Positions 42,561-52,443 of a DNA stretch of 64,000 nucleotides are shown here, piece by piece. Every line of letters begins with the position of its first letter. Positions within the stretch are counted from its first letter, which is position 1. Position numbers and translations under genes: made by a program. Under the pieces are notes generated by a model, which made no database searches, was not told the DNA's origin, and saw only the letters and a list, made by a program, of their open reading frames with translations. Where the stretch lies: assembly GCF_900120155.1 (NCBI RefSeq), contig NZ_LT635549.1:930001-994000 (forward strand). The letters are read 5' to 3'. This stretch comes from Clostridium sp. Marseille-P3244 (GTDB lineage Bacteria; Bacillota; Clostridia; Lachnospirales; Lachnospiraceae).

Positions 42561-42643
42561 TCTTTTCTGACTGACGGGCAGGGAATATTTCCCCGTCGGT
42601 GGGGAATATAATATGGCAGGAACAGCAGGATGGCAGGAAGAGG

Positions 42644-43411
42644 ATGAAGATCAACATAAACTGGAAGGATAACAGGATAAAACTATATATAGAAGCGGGA
42701 CTGGCAGTTCTGCTTATCCTCACTTTAACTTTGGCGGGCGCGTCAGGGATGTTATCTTCCCGCGAAAACGGACAGGAGACGCAAAGCGCGGAAGGGACGC
42801 ATGCAGAGAGCGTGCAGCAGGCGGCGGGAGAAGATACAGAAGAAGCACAGACGGCGCAGGCCGAAGAGGCCATTGCAAACGGACAGTATCCCATCATGGG
42901 AAGCAGTTCAGTGACAGTTCAGGAGATGGTGGATTATTTTCATTCTTCCGGGGAGGAATATCCGGCCGAGGAGCTTGCGGAAGGCGGCGCGGCCACCATA
43001 GAGACATTTTGCCAGATGTATTATGACGAAGCGGCGGCGGAGGGGGTGCGCCCGGAGGTGGCCTTTGCGCAGACGATGAAGGAGACCGGATTTCTGCAGT
43101 ACGGAGGCGATGCCAGCATCGAACAGTTTAATTTCGCGGGACTGGGGACGACCGGGGGAGGCGTGCCGGGCAATTCCTATCCGGATGTGCGCACCGGGAT
43201 CCGGGCACAGATCCAGCACCTGAAAGCCTATGCCACGGCAGACGCCCTGAATCAGGAGTGCGTGGACGACCGGTATGAATATGTTAAGAAGGGGGCAGCT
43301 CCTTATGTGGAGTGGCTGGGTCAGCAGGAAAATCCGGAGGGACTTGGCTGGGCCACGGGTGACAATTACGGATATGATATTGTGAGTATGATCCAGGATA
43401 TGATGGGATAA
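42644..43411 (+). CDS. Membrane-anchored glucosaminidase-like (lysozyme superfamily) protein
   Basis: A 255-residue protein with one N-terminal membrane segment (LYIEAGLAVLLILTLTLAGA), an acidic Q/E/A-rich linker and a C-terminal glucosaminidase domain (VRPEVAFAQTMKETGFLQYGGDA, with the catalytic glutamate in KETG, then NFAGLGTTGGG). These enzymes cut peptidoglycan glycan strands. ATG 42644 is internal to a longer frame from GTG 42599 and is chosen because the membrane segment follows it closely; the ribosome site is imperfect. Confidence 0.8.
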   Translation: MKININWKDNRIKLYIEAGLAVLLILTLTLAGASGMLSSRENGQETQSAEGTHAESVQQAAGEDTEEAQTAQAEEAIANGQYPIMGSSSVTVQEMVDYFHSSGEEYPAEELAEGGAATIETFCQMYYDEAAAEGVRPEVAFAQTMKETGFLQYGGDASIEQFNFAGLGTTGGGVPGNSYPDVRTGIRAQIQHLKAYATADALNQECVDDRYEYVKKGAAPYVEWLGQQENPEGLGWATGDNYGYDIVSMIQDMMG

Positions 43412-43450
43412 ATCAGGGGCCAGGGGCTTTCTTAAGATTCTCTAAATATC

Positions 43451-43479
43451 TTGACAAATCGGCATCTTACGGATATAGT
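43451..43479 (+). promoter_or_regulatory. Promoter of the valS T-box operon
   Basis: TTGACA (43451-43456), 17 bases and TATAGT (43474-43479) lie immediately upstream of the T-box leader. Confidence 0.75.
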
Positions 43480-43485
43480 AGGTGA

Positions 43486-43790
43486 TAGTTTTTAAAGTAG
43501 CCAAAAGGCAAAAGGTGTCGAGGAAGAGGAGTACACCATTCCTTCCGACAGAGAGGACTGCCCGGGTGAGTGTCTTATTAAAGAGGCGACTTTCCGGCTG
43601 GAAGGCAGTTCGGGATAAAGGATGGTGGAAGGTAGCTTCTGAACCGGATAACTGAATGGCGCGGCAATAAGCAGACGCAGGTAAGATATCCCGGAGTTGT
43701 CCACGTTACAGGACTTTAGAGAGATAAAATAAGGTGGTACCGCGGAATTTTCGCCCTTTACGTTTTTGGTAAAGGGCGATTTTTTAACTG
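43486..43790 (+). promoter_or_regulatory. T-box riboswitch upstream of valS
   Basis: The leader contains the T-box core AAGGTGGTACCGCG (43731-43744) and a strong terminator, CGCCCTTTAC/GTAAAGGGCG (43752-43761 and 43769-43778) followed by TTTTTT. Upstream is a long stem I region with several helices. T-boxes read uncharged tRNA; here the downstream gene implies tRNA-Val. The exact specifier codon was not assigned. Confidence 0.93.
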
Positions 43791-43834
43791 TGAAGATTCC
43801 GTGAACAGGGGAAAACAGTGACAAGGAGAAGAAG

Positions 43835-46483
43835 ATGAGTAAAGAACTGGCAAAGACCTATGATCCGAAAGCAATTGAAGAAAAACTTTATGACAAGTGG
43901 TGCGAGAAGAAATATTTTCATGCGGAGGTAGACCGAAGCAGAAAGCCTTTTACTACGGTAATGCCGCCTCCGAACATTACGGGAAAGCTGCATATGGGGC
44001 ATGCCCTTGACAATACCCTGCAGGATATCCTGATCCGGTATAAGAGGATGGAAGGGTACAATGCCCTCTGGATTCCCGGGACAGATCATGCTGCCATCTC
44101 CACAGAGGTGAAGGTGACGAACCAGCTGAAAGAAGAAGGTATCGATAAAAAGGAGCTGGGCCGCGAGGGATTTTTAAAGAGGACCTGGCAGTGGAAGGAA
44201 GAGTACGCCGGTACCATAGAAGGTCAGCTTAAGAAACTGGGTGTGTCCTGTGACTGGGACAGAGAGCGGTTCACCATGGATGAGGGATGTTCCAAGGCCG
44301 TAGAAGAAGTATTCATTAATTTATATAAGAAGGGATACATTTACAAAGGATCCAGGATCATCAACTGGTGTCCTAAGTGCAAGACTTCTCTTTCCGACGC
44401 GGAAGTTGAGCATGAGGATCAGGAAGGACATTTCTGGCATATCAAATATCCGATCGTGGGAACAGACCGGTTTCTTGAGATCGCGACCACACGTCCGGAG
44501 ACGATGCTGGGCGATACCGCCATCGCGGTTCATCCCGACGATGAGAGATACAGAGATATCGTGGGGAAACAGGTGATCCTGCCGCTGGTAGGACGGGAAA
44601 TTCCGATCGTGGCTGACTCCTATGTAGACAAAGAGTTCGGAACCGGCGCGGTTAAGATCACGCCGGCTCATGACCCGAATGACTTTGAAGTAGGAAAAAG
44701 ACACGGTCTGGAAGAAATCAATATTATGAACGATGATGCTACCATCAATGCCAACGGTGGGAAATATGAGGGCATGGACCGCTATGAGGCGAGGGAGGCC
44801 ATCGTAAAAGATCTGGAAGAACAGGGCTACCTGGTAAAAGTGGCGCCGCACAGCCATGCGGTGGGAACCCATGATCGCTGTGGGACGACAGTGGAGCCGC
44901 TGATCAAACAGCAGTGGTTCGTAAAGATGGAAGAACTGGCGAAACCGGCCATCAATGCGCTGAAGACCGGGGAGCTGAAGTTTGTTCCGGAGCGTTTTGA
45001 CAAGATCTATCTCCACTGGCTGGAAAATATCAAGGACTGGTGTATTTCCCGGCAGATCTGGTGGGGGCACCGGATTCCGGCATACTATTGTGACGAGTGC
45101 GGGGAGCTGATCGTGGACCGTCACGCTCCAAAGAAGTGTCCGCACTGTGGCTGCGTTCATTTTACACAGGATGAGGATACACTGGATACATGGTTTTCAT
45201 CTGCCCTGTGGCCCTTCTCCACACTTGGATGGCCGGAGAAAACGGAAGATCTGGACTATTTTTATCCGACGGACGTACTGGTGACCGGGTACGATATTAT
45301 CTTTTTCTGGGTGATCCGCATGGTATTTTCCGGGCTGGAGCATACCGGGAAGTCACCGTTCCACACCGTGCTCATTCACGGGCTGGTGCGGGATGCCCAG
45401 GGACGCAAGATGAGCAAATCGCTGGGCAACGGGATTGATCCTCTTGAGATTATCGACAAGTACGGAGCAGACGCTTTGAGACTGACGCTGGTGACAGGAA
45501 ATGCGCCCGGAAATGACATGCGCTTCTATAACGAGAGAGTAGAGTCCAGCCGGAATTTTGCCAACAAGGTATGGAACGCTTCCCGTTTCATCCTTATGAA
45601 TATGAAGGAAAACGTGACGGAGAAGCCGGATGACGCGCTTCTTACCTCCGCAGACAGATGGATCCTGTCAAAAGTCAATACCCTGGCGGCTGACGTGACA
45701 GAAAATATGGACAAATATGAGCTGGGCATCGCGGTGCAGAAAGTCTATGATTTTATCTGGGATGAGTTCTGCGACTGGTATGTGGAGCTGGCAAAATACC
45801 GGATCTATCATGCGGAGGAAGATCCGGCCGCGGCAAACTGTGTGCTCTGGGTATTGAAAACAGTGCTGGGACAGGCTCTGAAGCTTTTGCATCCGTTTAT
45901 GCCGTTCATCACGGAGGAGATTTACAGCGCCTTGGTTCCGGAAGAAGAGTCTCTGATGATGTCCTGTTGGCCGGAGTATAGAGAGGAGTGGGCATTCTCG
46001 AGGGACGAAAATGTGATGGAACACGTAAAAGCGGTGACAAAAGGCATCCGGAATATCCGTTCAGAGATGGATGTGGCAAACAGCCGTAAGACGAAAGTGT
46101 ATATCATCAGTGAGGATCCGGAGATCTGTGATGGGATCGCGGCTCTCAGCGAGTCTGTAAAGTCCCTCATGATGGCAAATGAAATCCTGATCCAGAAAAC
46201 GAAAGAAGGGGTCGCGGACAACGCAGTGTCTGTGGTGGTTCCGGACGCGGTGGTGTATCTTCCTCTGGAAGATCTGGTGGACCTGGAACAGGAGAAGAAA
46301 CGGCTGGAAAAGGAAGAAGAGCGGCTGGGGAAAGAGATCAGAAGAGCTGAGGGCATGCTTGCCAATGAAAAATTTGTGAGCAAGGCACCCGCGGCGAAAG
46401 TTCAGGAAGAGAGGGAAAAGCTGGAAAAATACAGACAGATGCTCGCCCAGGTAAAAGAGCGGATGGCGGGACTCAGGAAATAA
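43835..46483 (+). CDS. valS: Valyl-tRNA synthetase
   Basis: An 882-residue class I synthetase. The HIGH motif appears as KLHMGHA near residue 50 and the KMSKS motif as [11 protein letters not shown] near residue 525. The large CP1 editing domain ([20 protein letters not shown]) and a C-terminal coiled coil (about residues 810-880) are present. It charges tRNA-Val and is controlled by the T-box in its leader. Confidence 0.97.
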   Translation: MSKELAKTYDPKAIEEKLYDKWCEKKYFHAEVDRSRKPFTTVMPPPNITGKLHMGHALDNTLQDILIRYKRMEGYNALWIPGTDHAAISTEVKVTNQLKEEGIDKKELGREGFLKRTWQWKEEYAGTIEGQLKKLGVSCDWDRERFTMDEGCSKAVEEVFINLYKKGYIYKGSRIINWCPKCKTSLSDAEVEHEDQEGHFWHIKYPIVGTDRFLEIATTRPETMLGDTAIAVHPDDERYRDIVGKQVILPLVGREIPIVADSYVDKEFGTGAVKITPAHDPNDFEVGKRHGLEEINIMNDDATINANGGKYEGMDRYEAREAIVKDLEEQGYLVKVAPHSHAVGTHDRCGTTVEPLIKQQWFVKMEELAKPAINALKTGELKFVPERFDKIYLHWLENIKDWCISRQIWWGHRIPAYYCDECGELIVDRHAPKKCPHCGCVHFTQDEDTLDTWFSSALWPFSTLGWPEKTEDLDYFYPTDVLVTGYDIIFFWVIRMVFSGLEHTGKSPFHTVLIHGLVRDAQGRKMSKSLGNGIDPLEIIDKYGADALRLTLVTGNAPGNDMRFYNERVESSRNFANKVWNASRFILMNMKENVTEKPDDALLTSADRWILSKVNTLAADVTENMDKYELGIAVQKVYDFIWDEFCDWYVELAKYRIYHAEEDPAAANCVLWVLKTVLGQALKLLHPFMPFITEEIYSALVPEEESLMMSCWPEYREEWAFSRDENVMEHVKAVTKGIRNIRSEMDVANSRKTKVYIISEDPEICDGIAALSESVKSLMMANEILIQKTKEGVADNAVSVVVPDAVVYLPLEDLVDLEQEKKRLEKEEERLGKEIRRAEGMLANEKFVSKAPAAKVQEEREKLEKYRQMLAQVKERMAGLRK

Positions 46484-46499
46484 AAGGAAGAGGTCACAG

Positions 46500-48737
46500 A
46501 TGAAGCATTTCCATATCAGAAAGCCGAAAATTAAATTTAAAAAACCGGATATCAAAGGTTTTTTTACAAAACTGAAAAATTTGAAAAAAGAAGATATTAA
46601 ACGGCATTTTAAAGAGAGGAAGGAGCGCAGACAGCGCATTTTGGAGAAACGGCGCAACAGCAGGTTTGCCCGCAGGATGCAGCCGGTATACAAGTGGATG
46701 AACCGGTTTTCCCTGCCGCTCCAGTTCCTCCTGGCATGTGTCATCAACTTTCTGATCGAAGTGGTTTCCCGTCTCTCTTTGTTTGAGGCATGGGATTATC
46801 TGGTGGGAACGCCCCTGGTATTTTTGTATAACGCGTTCATGATATTTGTGACATTTTCCATCGTATATCTGGTGCGCAGAAGAGTATTCGCGCGGATTCT
46901 GCTGAGCGTATTCTGGCTGTTTCTGGGGATCTGTAACGGATATCTTCTGACAAAGCGGGTGACGCCTTTTAACGCTCAGGATCTGAAGGTGCTGTCTGAC
47001 GCGTTGGAACTGACAGGCAATTATTTTAATACATTTGAGCTGGTCATGATCATTATCGGTGTTGTGGCTCTTGTGTTCTGGGTGGTATCTATGTGGCGCC
47101 GGGGCGGTCAGTTTACCGGGAAAATGCACAGATTTCTTGCTTTGGGAGGAGTGGTCGTGTCCTTTGCGGCGTGCCTGTTTCTGACAGATGTGGCGATTGA
47201 CAAGAGAGTCATATCTAATTATTTCGGGAATATTGCGTTTGCCTATGAGGATTATGGATTTCCCTACTGTTTTTCTGCCAGCCTGTTTAATACCGGTATC
47301 AACAGACCGGCAGGCTACAGTGAAGAGACCATGGATGAGATCAGCAATAACGGGGAGATCACGAAGAATGAAACCGGACGTTCGGAGGACGAACTGCCCA
47401 ATATTATCGTGGTCCAGCTGGAGTCTTTCTTTGATCCCACGGAGGTAGAGTGGCTCCGCTTTTCAGAGGATCCGATCCCCAATCTGAGAAAACTGTTCAG
47501 TGAATATTCCACGGGATACTTCAAAGTCCCGTCTGTGGGAGCAGGAACGGCAAATACAGAGTTTGAGGTACTTACGGGGATGAGTATGCGTTTCTTTGGC
47601 CCCGGGGAGTATCCATATAAAACTTATGCAAAGTTCAATACTTTGGAGAGCGCGGCCAGTGCGCTGAAAGCATTGGGATATGGCGCGGAAGCTCTCCACA
47701 ATAATGGCGGAAATTTCTACAGCCGTGCCCAGGTGTTCAACAACATGGGATTTGACCACTATACAAGCAAGGAATTTATGAATATCCTGCAGACGACTCC
47801 AAAGGGCTGGGCGACAGATGATATTCTTGTGCCTAATATCATGGAATCTATGGATACAACGGAAGGTCAGGACTTTGTCTTTACGATCAGTGTGGAAGGT
47901 CATGGAGAATATCCGACAGAAAAAGTGCTGGAAAATCCTGAGATCGTTGTCAGCGGGGTAGAGGACGAAGGCGAGAGGAATGCCTGGGAATACTATGTAA
48001 ATCTTGTACATGAGATGGACAAATTCGCCGGGGAGCTGATCAGCGCGGTGGAAGCCAGAAATGAACCTTCCGTGATTGTGTTCTATGGAGACCATCTCCC
48101 GACCATGGATCTGGAGGCAAAAGATTTAAAGAGCAAATATTTGTATAATACCAATTATGTAATCTGGGACAACATCGGACTGGAGAAAGAGGACGGTAAT
48201 ATTGCCGCGTATCAGCTGATCGCGGACGTGTTTGAACGGCTGGATATCCATTCCGGAACAGTGTTTAATTATCATCAGGAACGGCGTCAGACAAAAAATT
48301 ATCTGGCAGATCTGGAGCTTTTGCAGTACGATATTATGTACGGAGAGCAGTATGTCTATAAAGAGAGCGGAGAACCCGTGACAGAAGGACATATGGTCAT
48401 GGGCGTAAAAGACGCGGTTATTTCGGGCATTGTGACCCAGTCTGACGGCGTGTACAGTATTTACGGAGAGAATTTTACGAAACAAAGTAAAGTCTATATT
48501 AACGGAGAAAAGCAGACGACGAAATTCCTGAATAATACAAGGCTGGATCTGAAGGAATCCCGACTTGAGGACGGAGATACCATCATGGTAGCTCAGGTGG
48601 GGTCCAGCAACACGATATTCAGGACATCGAAGACTTATGAATACAGAGACGGGACACTGACAGAGCTGCCGGAGGAAGAGGATGCAGTGGAGAATGGAAG
48701 GCAGGCTTTCGTTTCCCAGGAAGAAGAGGAAGAATGA
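46500..48737 (+). CDS. LTA synthase-family sulfatase-fold membrane enzyme
   Basis: A 745-residue protein. A basic N-terminal tail (about 65 residues, many K/R) is followed by about five transmembrane helices (residues 70-240). The extracellular sulfatase-like domain has LPNIIVVQLESFFDP near residue 300, the probable nucleophile threonine in VGAGTANTEFEVLTG near residue 350, and FYGDHLPTM near residue 528. About 110 C-terminal residues after the enzyme domain form a beta module. LtaS-type enzymes polymerise glycerol phosphate on the surface. The exact polymer is not known here. Confidence 0.85.
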   Translation: MKHFHIRKPKIKFKKPDIKGFFTKLKNLKKEDIKRHFKERKERRQRILEKRRNSRFARRMQPVYKWMNRFSLPLQFLLACVINFLIEVVSRLSLFEAWDYLVGTPLVFLYNAFMIFVTFSIVYLVRRRVFARILLSVFWLFLGICNGYLLTKRVTPFNAQDLKVLSDALELTGNYFNTFELVMIIIGVVALVFWVVSMWRRGGQFTGKMHRFLALGGVVVSFAACLFLTDVAIDKRVISNYFGNIAFAYEDYGFPYCFSASLFNTGINRPAGYSEETMDEISNNGEITKNETGRSEDELPNIIVVQLESFFDPTEVEWLRFSEDPIPNLRKLFSEYSTGYFKVPSVGAGTANTEFEVLTGMSMRFFGPGEYPYKTYAKFNTLESAASALKALGYGAEALHNNGGNFYSRAQVFNNMGFDHYTSKEFMNILQTTPKGWATDDILVPNIMESMDTTEGQDFVFTISVEGHGEYPTEKVLENPEIVVSGVEDEGERNAWEYYVNLVHEMDKFAGELISAVEARNEPSVIVFYGDHLPTMDLEAKDLKSKYLYNTNYVIWDNIGLEKEDGNIAAYQLIADVFERLDIHSGTVFNYHQERRQTKNYLADLELLQYDIMYGEQYVYKESGEPVTEGHMVMGVKDAVISGIVTQSDGVYSIYGENFTKQSKVYINGEKQTTKFLNNTRLDLKESRLEDGDTIMVAQVGSSNTIFRTSKTYEYRDGTLTELPEEEDAVENGRQAFVSQEEEEE

Positions 48738-50029
48738 CATACAGCGAGGCTGAGAGATATATACTGGAGATTCCCAAATTTACGAAAAAGAATGATCTGG
48801 GACAGACAAAAAAGTTCTTGGAATACCTGGGAGATCCCCAGAAAGGGATGAAAATCATCCATGTAGCCGGTACCAATGGAAAGGGTTCGGTATGCGCCTA
48901 TATCGACAGCATGCTTCGCTCCGAGGGCAGAAAAACCGGACTTTTCACATCACCTCATCTGGTAAAGCTCAACGAAAGGATTACTGTCAGCGGGAAGAAT
49001 ATAGACGACAGGACTTTCTGCAGGGCATTTACTGAAGTGCGGCGTGCAGTGGACAGGATGGGAGAAGACGGCCTGTCCCACCCTACGTTTTTCGAGTTCC
49101 TGTTCGGAATGGCTATGGCGGTGTTTCGGGAAGCCGGAGTAGAATACGTGGTGCTGGAAACAGGACTGGGCGGCAGGCTGGACGCCACCAGTGCGGTGGA
49201 ACCGGACATATGCGTCATCACTTCCATCGGTATGGATCACATGCAGTACCTGGGGAATACCATTGCCGAGATCGCGGGAGAAAAGGCCGGGATCATCCGG
49301 CCTGGTGTTCCGGTATTTTTTGCCGGGACAGACCCTAAAAGCGACGAGGTGATCCGGCGGACAGCGGAGGAAAACAACAGTTTCTGTAAAAAAATCGGGA
49401 AAGATGCGTACGAAATTCTCGGAATCCGGGACAAACATATTGCATTTTCGTGTTCCAGTGCTTATTATGGAAATACCACGTGGAAACTGAATAATACAGC
49501 GGTCTGTCAGCCAGGCAACGCGGTGCTTGCTATGGAGGTGATGCGCTGTCTGTTCGGAAGGAACGGACATCCGGACAGGTGGAGAGAGGCTCTGTCCACA
49601 CTGAAGTGGGAGGGACGGATGGAAGAAGTTCTGCCTGATGTGTATATTGACGGGGCTCATAATATCAGCGCTGTAGAAGCGTTAGTGCAGAGCGTTCCCA
49701 AAGACGGGAAAGGAAATATTGTATTATTCTCCGCGGTAAAGGATAAAGACTATGAAAAAATGGCAGCCTGCCTGTGCTGTGAAATGGAGGCGGATCTGTT
49801 TGTGATGACACAGATCCGGGATTCCAGAGGCGCGGACGCGGGGGAGCTGGCAGATATTTTCAGGAAATATACAAAGCGCCCTGTTGTGGTAAAAACGTCT
49901 GTCAGGGAAGCGCTTGATTTTGTGATCAGCCGGCGGCAGGGACGAAAAGTCTACTGCCTGGGTTCTTTTTATCTGGCAGGGGAGATAAAGGAGTTGCTTC
50001 AAGGAGGTTATACAGATGCTGGACTATGA
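48734..50029 (+). CDS. folC: Folylpolyglutamate / dihydrofolate synthase
   Basis: A 431-residue Mur-ligase-family enzyme with the ATP-binding loop HVAGTNGKGSVCAY near residue 45, TSPHLVKLNERI, and DGAHNISAVEAL near residue 300. It adds glutamate to folates. ATG 48734 overlaps the upstream stop by 4 bases (ATGA). Its 3' end overlaps the start of a 44-aa gene. Confidence 0.93.
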   Translation: MTYSEAERYILEIPKFTKKNDLGQTKKFLEYLGDPQKGMKIIHVAGTNGKGSVCAYIDSMLRSEGRKTGLFTSPHLVKLNERITVSGKNIDDRTFCRAFTEVRRAVDRMGEDGLSHPTFFEFLFGMAMAVFREAGVEYVVLETGLGGRLDATSAVEPDICVITSIGMDHMQYLGNTIAEIAGEKAGIIRPGVPVFFAGTDPKSDEVIRRTAEENNSFCKKIGKDAYEILGIRDKHIAFSCSSAYYGNTTWKLNNTAVCQPGNAVLAMEVMRCLFGRNGHPDRWREALSTLKWEGRMEEVLPDVYIDGAHNISAVEALVQSVPKDGKGNIVLFSAVKDKDYEKMAACLCCEMEADLFVMTQIRDSRGADAGELADIFRKYTKRPVVVKTSVREALDFVISRRQGRKVYCLGSFYLAGEIKELLQGGYTDAGL

Positions 50030-50150
50030 AGAAGAACTGAAAAAATTTAAGCCCAGTCTTGAGGTGGAGGAGATCGAGGACGCGGTCTACCAGGAGGACC
50101 TGTCGGATATGACAGATCTTCTGAAACAGGTTATGGATCAGAAGAAGTAG
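50016..50150 (+). CDS. Small acidic 44-aa protein
   Basis: ATG 50016 lies 7 bases after AAGGAGG, within the last codons of folC. The frame encodes a 44-residue acidic, helical protein starting MLDYEEELKKFKPSLEVEE. The strong ribosome site and overlap with folC support a real coupled gene. No family or function is recognised. Confidence 0.7.
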   Translation: MLDYEEELKKFKPSLEVEEIEDAVYQEDLSDMTDLLKQVMDQKK

Positions 50151-50195
50151 GGCATAGGATACGGAAGTTAAGAAAGACAGATAGTGGGGATATAG

Positions 50196-51527
50196 ATGGA
50201 TTATACGAAGAAGATCGTGTATCAGTCTAACTACTGGTACAATGATGGCCTGAGGAAAGCGCAGATCCGGGATATGTCAGGAGCGATCACATCTCTCCGG
50301 AGGAGTCTGCAGTTTAACAGAGAAAATATTGCGGCCAGAAATCTTCTGGGGCTTGTCTATTATGGGATCGGGGAGGTCCCTGAAGCGCTGGTAGAGTGGA
50401 TCATAAGTAAGAATCTCAGGCGGCGGGACAATATTGCGGACTATTATATCAAGAATGTCCAGGCATCCGCGAAGGAACTGGAATCGATCAATCTGGCGAT
50501 CAGAAAATATAATCAGTGCCTCGGGTACTGTCAGCAGAACGGAGAAGATCTGGCGGTGATCCAGCTCAAGCAGGTGATATCCGCGCATCCTTCGTTCCTG
50601 AAAGCATATCAGCTGCTGGCACTGATCTATCTGCATACAGAGCAGTACGCCAGCGCCAGGGAGATGCTCCGGACCGCCAGAAAACTGGATACTACCAATG
50701 AGATCACTCTGAAATACATGCATGAGCTGATGCAGAACAGGAAACGCCGCAGGCGCAGAGCCGAGAAGAAGGAAGAAGCGGTTGAGTACAGCCTCGGAAA
50801 TGAGACGATCATACAGCCGAAACATTCCAGGCTGAAAGAGATGGCAGGGCAGCTGGCGGTAGCGAATATCTTTATCGGGGCAGCGATCGGAGCAGCCATC
50901 ATATGGTTTTTGGTGGCTCCGGCGGTGAATCAGTCAAGATCTGACCGGATGAACGATCAGATGAGGGAATACAGCGACGAGATCAAAGCGCTGGAAGCGC
51001 AGGTGAGCGCGCAGACCAGGACACTGGACAATTACCGGGCAACTGAGGTGGACACCCAGCAGGCCCAGACAACGCAGAGCAGCTATGAGAATCTGGTAAC
51101 AGTGGCGGATCAGTACAGTTCCGGTGAATATAGTTACACGAGCATGGCAGATCTTCTGCTGGGGGTCAGCAGAGACACTCTCGGAACATGGGGACAGTCA
51201 CAGTATGACTCGCTGGCGGCCTCAATTTATCCCAGTGCCTGTGAGTCTTACTTTGCTGCCGGCGTTGAGGCCTTAAACGCGGCCAACTATTCGGGAGCCG
51301 TGGAGGCGCTGGACAAAGTGGTGCGTATGGATGAAGGATACAGCGGAGGACAGGCCCTGTACTGTCTGGGACAGGCGTATATGGGAAATGGCGATAATGA
51401 GAATGCGTCTGTTTATTTGCAGAAGATCGTGGACAGCTACGGCGATTCAGAATACGCGGCGGATGCCCAGACGAATCTGGATACTATCAGTCAGGCGGCA
51501 GACGCGGCCGGGGAAGAAGAGGAATAG
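50196..51527 (+). CDS. TPR protein with one transmembrane segment
   Basis: A 443-residue protein. Cytoplasmic N-terminal TPR repeats (about residues 1-175: GAITSLRRSLQFNRENIAAR, FLKAYQLLALIYLHTEQYAS) are followed by a basic stretch (NRKRRRRRAEKK), a transmembrane helix near 225-245, a coiled coil and C-terminal extracellular TPRs (ANYSGAVEALDKVVRMDEGY). It probably scaffolds a membrane complex. A terminator follows it, ahead of the sigma-F operon. Confidence 0.82.
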   Translation: MDYTKKIVYQSNYWYNDGLRKAQIRDMSGAITSLRRSLQFNRENIAARNLLGLVYYGIGEVPEALVEWIISKNLRRRDNIADYYIKNVQASAKELESINLAIRKYNQCLGYCQQNGEDLAVIQLKQVISAHPSFLKAYQLLALIYLHTEQYASAREMLRTARKLDTTNEITLKYMHELMQNRKRRRRRAEKKEEAVEYSLGNETIIQPKHSRLKEMAGQLAVANIFIGAAIGAAIIWFLVAPAVNQSRSDRMNDQMREYSDEIKALEAQVSAQTRTLDNYRATEVDTQQAQTTQSSYENLVTVADQYSSGEYSYTSMADLLLGVSRDTLGTWGQSQYDSLAASIYPSACESYFAAGVEALNAANYSGAVEALDKVVRMDEGYSGGQALYCLGQAYMGNGDNENASVYLQKIVDSYGDSEYAADAQTNLDTISQAADAAGEEEE

Positions 51528-51564
51528 TAATACAAAAGAAAAATAGTACGTCAATTTGCAAAAG

Positions 51565-51597
51565 AAAAGGGTATGCTCAGAGGCATATCCTTTTTTG
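51565..51597 (+). terminator. Terminator after TPR gene
   Basis: AAAAGGGTATGC (51565-51576) and GCATATCCTTTT (51583-51594) form a 12-bp stem (one G-U) with loop TCAGAG, followed by TTG. It separates the TPR gene from the spoIIA operon. Confidence 0.85.
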
Positions 51598-51626
51598 TGC
51601 GTACAATTCAGAAAATATTGAAAAAA

Positions 51627-51660
51627 GGGGCCGTGTACCTGTTAACAGGTACACGGCCCC
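51627..51660. repeat. Palindromic intergenic repeat, copy C (34 bp)
   Basis: GGGGCCGTGTACCTGTT is followed without spacer by its exact reverse complement. It has the same 17+17 plan as copy A and shares GTGTACCTGTT with copy B. It ends immediately before the GGAGGAGGAG ribosome site of spoIIAA, so it would form a hairpin in the 5' leader of the sigma-F operon, or lie in its promoter region. Confidence 0.88.
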
Positions 51661-51676
51661 GGAGGAGGAGTATCAC

Positions 51677-51991
51677 ATGAAATATCAGGTGCAGGAAAAC
51701 TGTCTGACAATTTATCTGCCCGCGGAAGTGGATCACCACAACGCGGAGGAGATCAAGCGGGAAGCTGACGCGGTGATCGACAGAAACCATATTAAATATG
51801 TCATCTTTGACTTCGAGAAAACAGACTTTATGGACAGTTCCGGAATAGGGGTTATCATGGGACGGTATAAGACGATCTGCCTGATCGGGGGAGAGGTCTG
51901 GGCAGTCCACGCGAACATGAGGATCAGGAAGATATTGACACTTTCAGGTGTGACAAAAATAATGCAGATATATGAGGAGGATGAGGTATGA
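51677..51991 (+). CDS. spoIIAA: Anti-sigma-F factor antagonist SpoIIAA
   Basis: A 104-residue STAS protein. FMDSSGIGVIMGRYK (residues 51-65) contains the serine phosphorylated by SpoIIAB, probably S55. The unphosphorylated form frees sigma-F in the forespore. GGAGGAGGAG precedes the start. It overlaps spoIIAB by 4 bases. Palindrome copy C sits directly upstream. Confidence 0.95.
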   Translation: MKYQVQENCLTIYLPAEVDHHNAEEIKREADAVIDRNHIKYVIFDFEKTDFMDSSGIGVIMGRYKTICLIGGEVWAVHANMRIRKILTLSGVTKIMQIYEEDEV

Positions 51992-52443
51992 AAAATACGA
52001 ATGAAATGGAGATCAGATTTGAGAGCAGATCCACGAATGAGGGGTTTGCCAGAGTAGCCGTGGCGTCATTTATGACCCAGCTTAACCCTACCGTGGAGGA
52101 GGTGGCGGATGTCAAGACCGCGGTGTCAGAAGCGGTGACCAACGCGATCATCCACGGATATGAGAACGAGATACATAAAGTGTATATCCGCTGCCGGATC
52201 GAGGAAAATGTGTTTATGGTGGAAGTATGTGACAAGGGCAAGGGCATCGAAGATGTTGAAGAAGCAATGCGGCCTATGTACACGACAAAACCGGAACAGG
52301 ACCGCTCCGGCATGGGGTTTGCCTTTATGGAAGCCTTCATGGACAGCGTGGAGGTAGAGTCTGAGCCTGGCAGGGGAACAAAGGTGAAGATGAAAAAGGC
52401 CATAGGAAAAGGAAGGGAGATATGGACCACACAATCGCTTTGA
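51988..52443 (+). CDS. spoIIAB: Anti-sigma-F factor, serine kinase SpoIIAB
   Basis: A 151-residue GHKL-fold kinase with AVSEAVTNAIIHGYEN (N box), DKGKGIEDVEEAM (G1) and DRSGMGFAFMEAFMD (G2). It binds and inhibits sigma-F and phosphorylates SpoIIAA. Its ATG overlaps the spoIIAA stop and its end overlaps the sigF start by 22 bases, so the three genes are tightly coupled. Confidence 0.95.
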   Translation: MKNTNEMEIRFESRSTNEGFARVAVASFMTQLNPTVEEVADVKTAVSEAVTNAIIHGYENEIHKVYIRCRIEENVFMVEVCDKGKGIEDVEEAMRPMYTTKPEQDRSGMGFAFMEAFMDSVEVESEPGRGTKVKMKKAIGKGREIWTTQSL

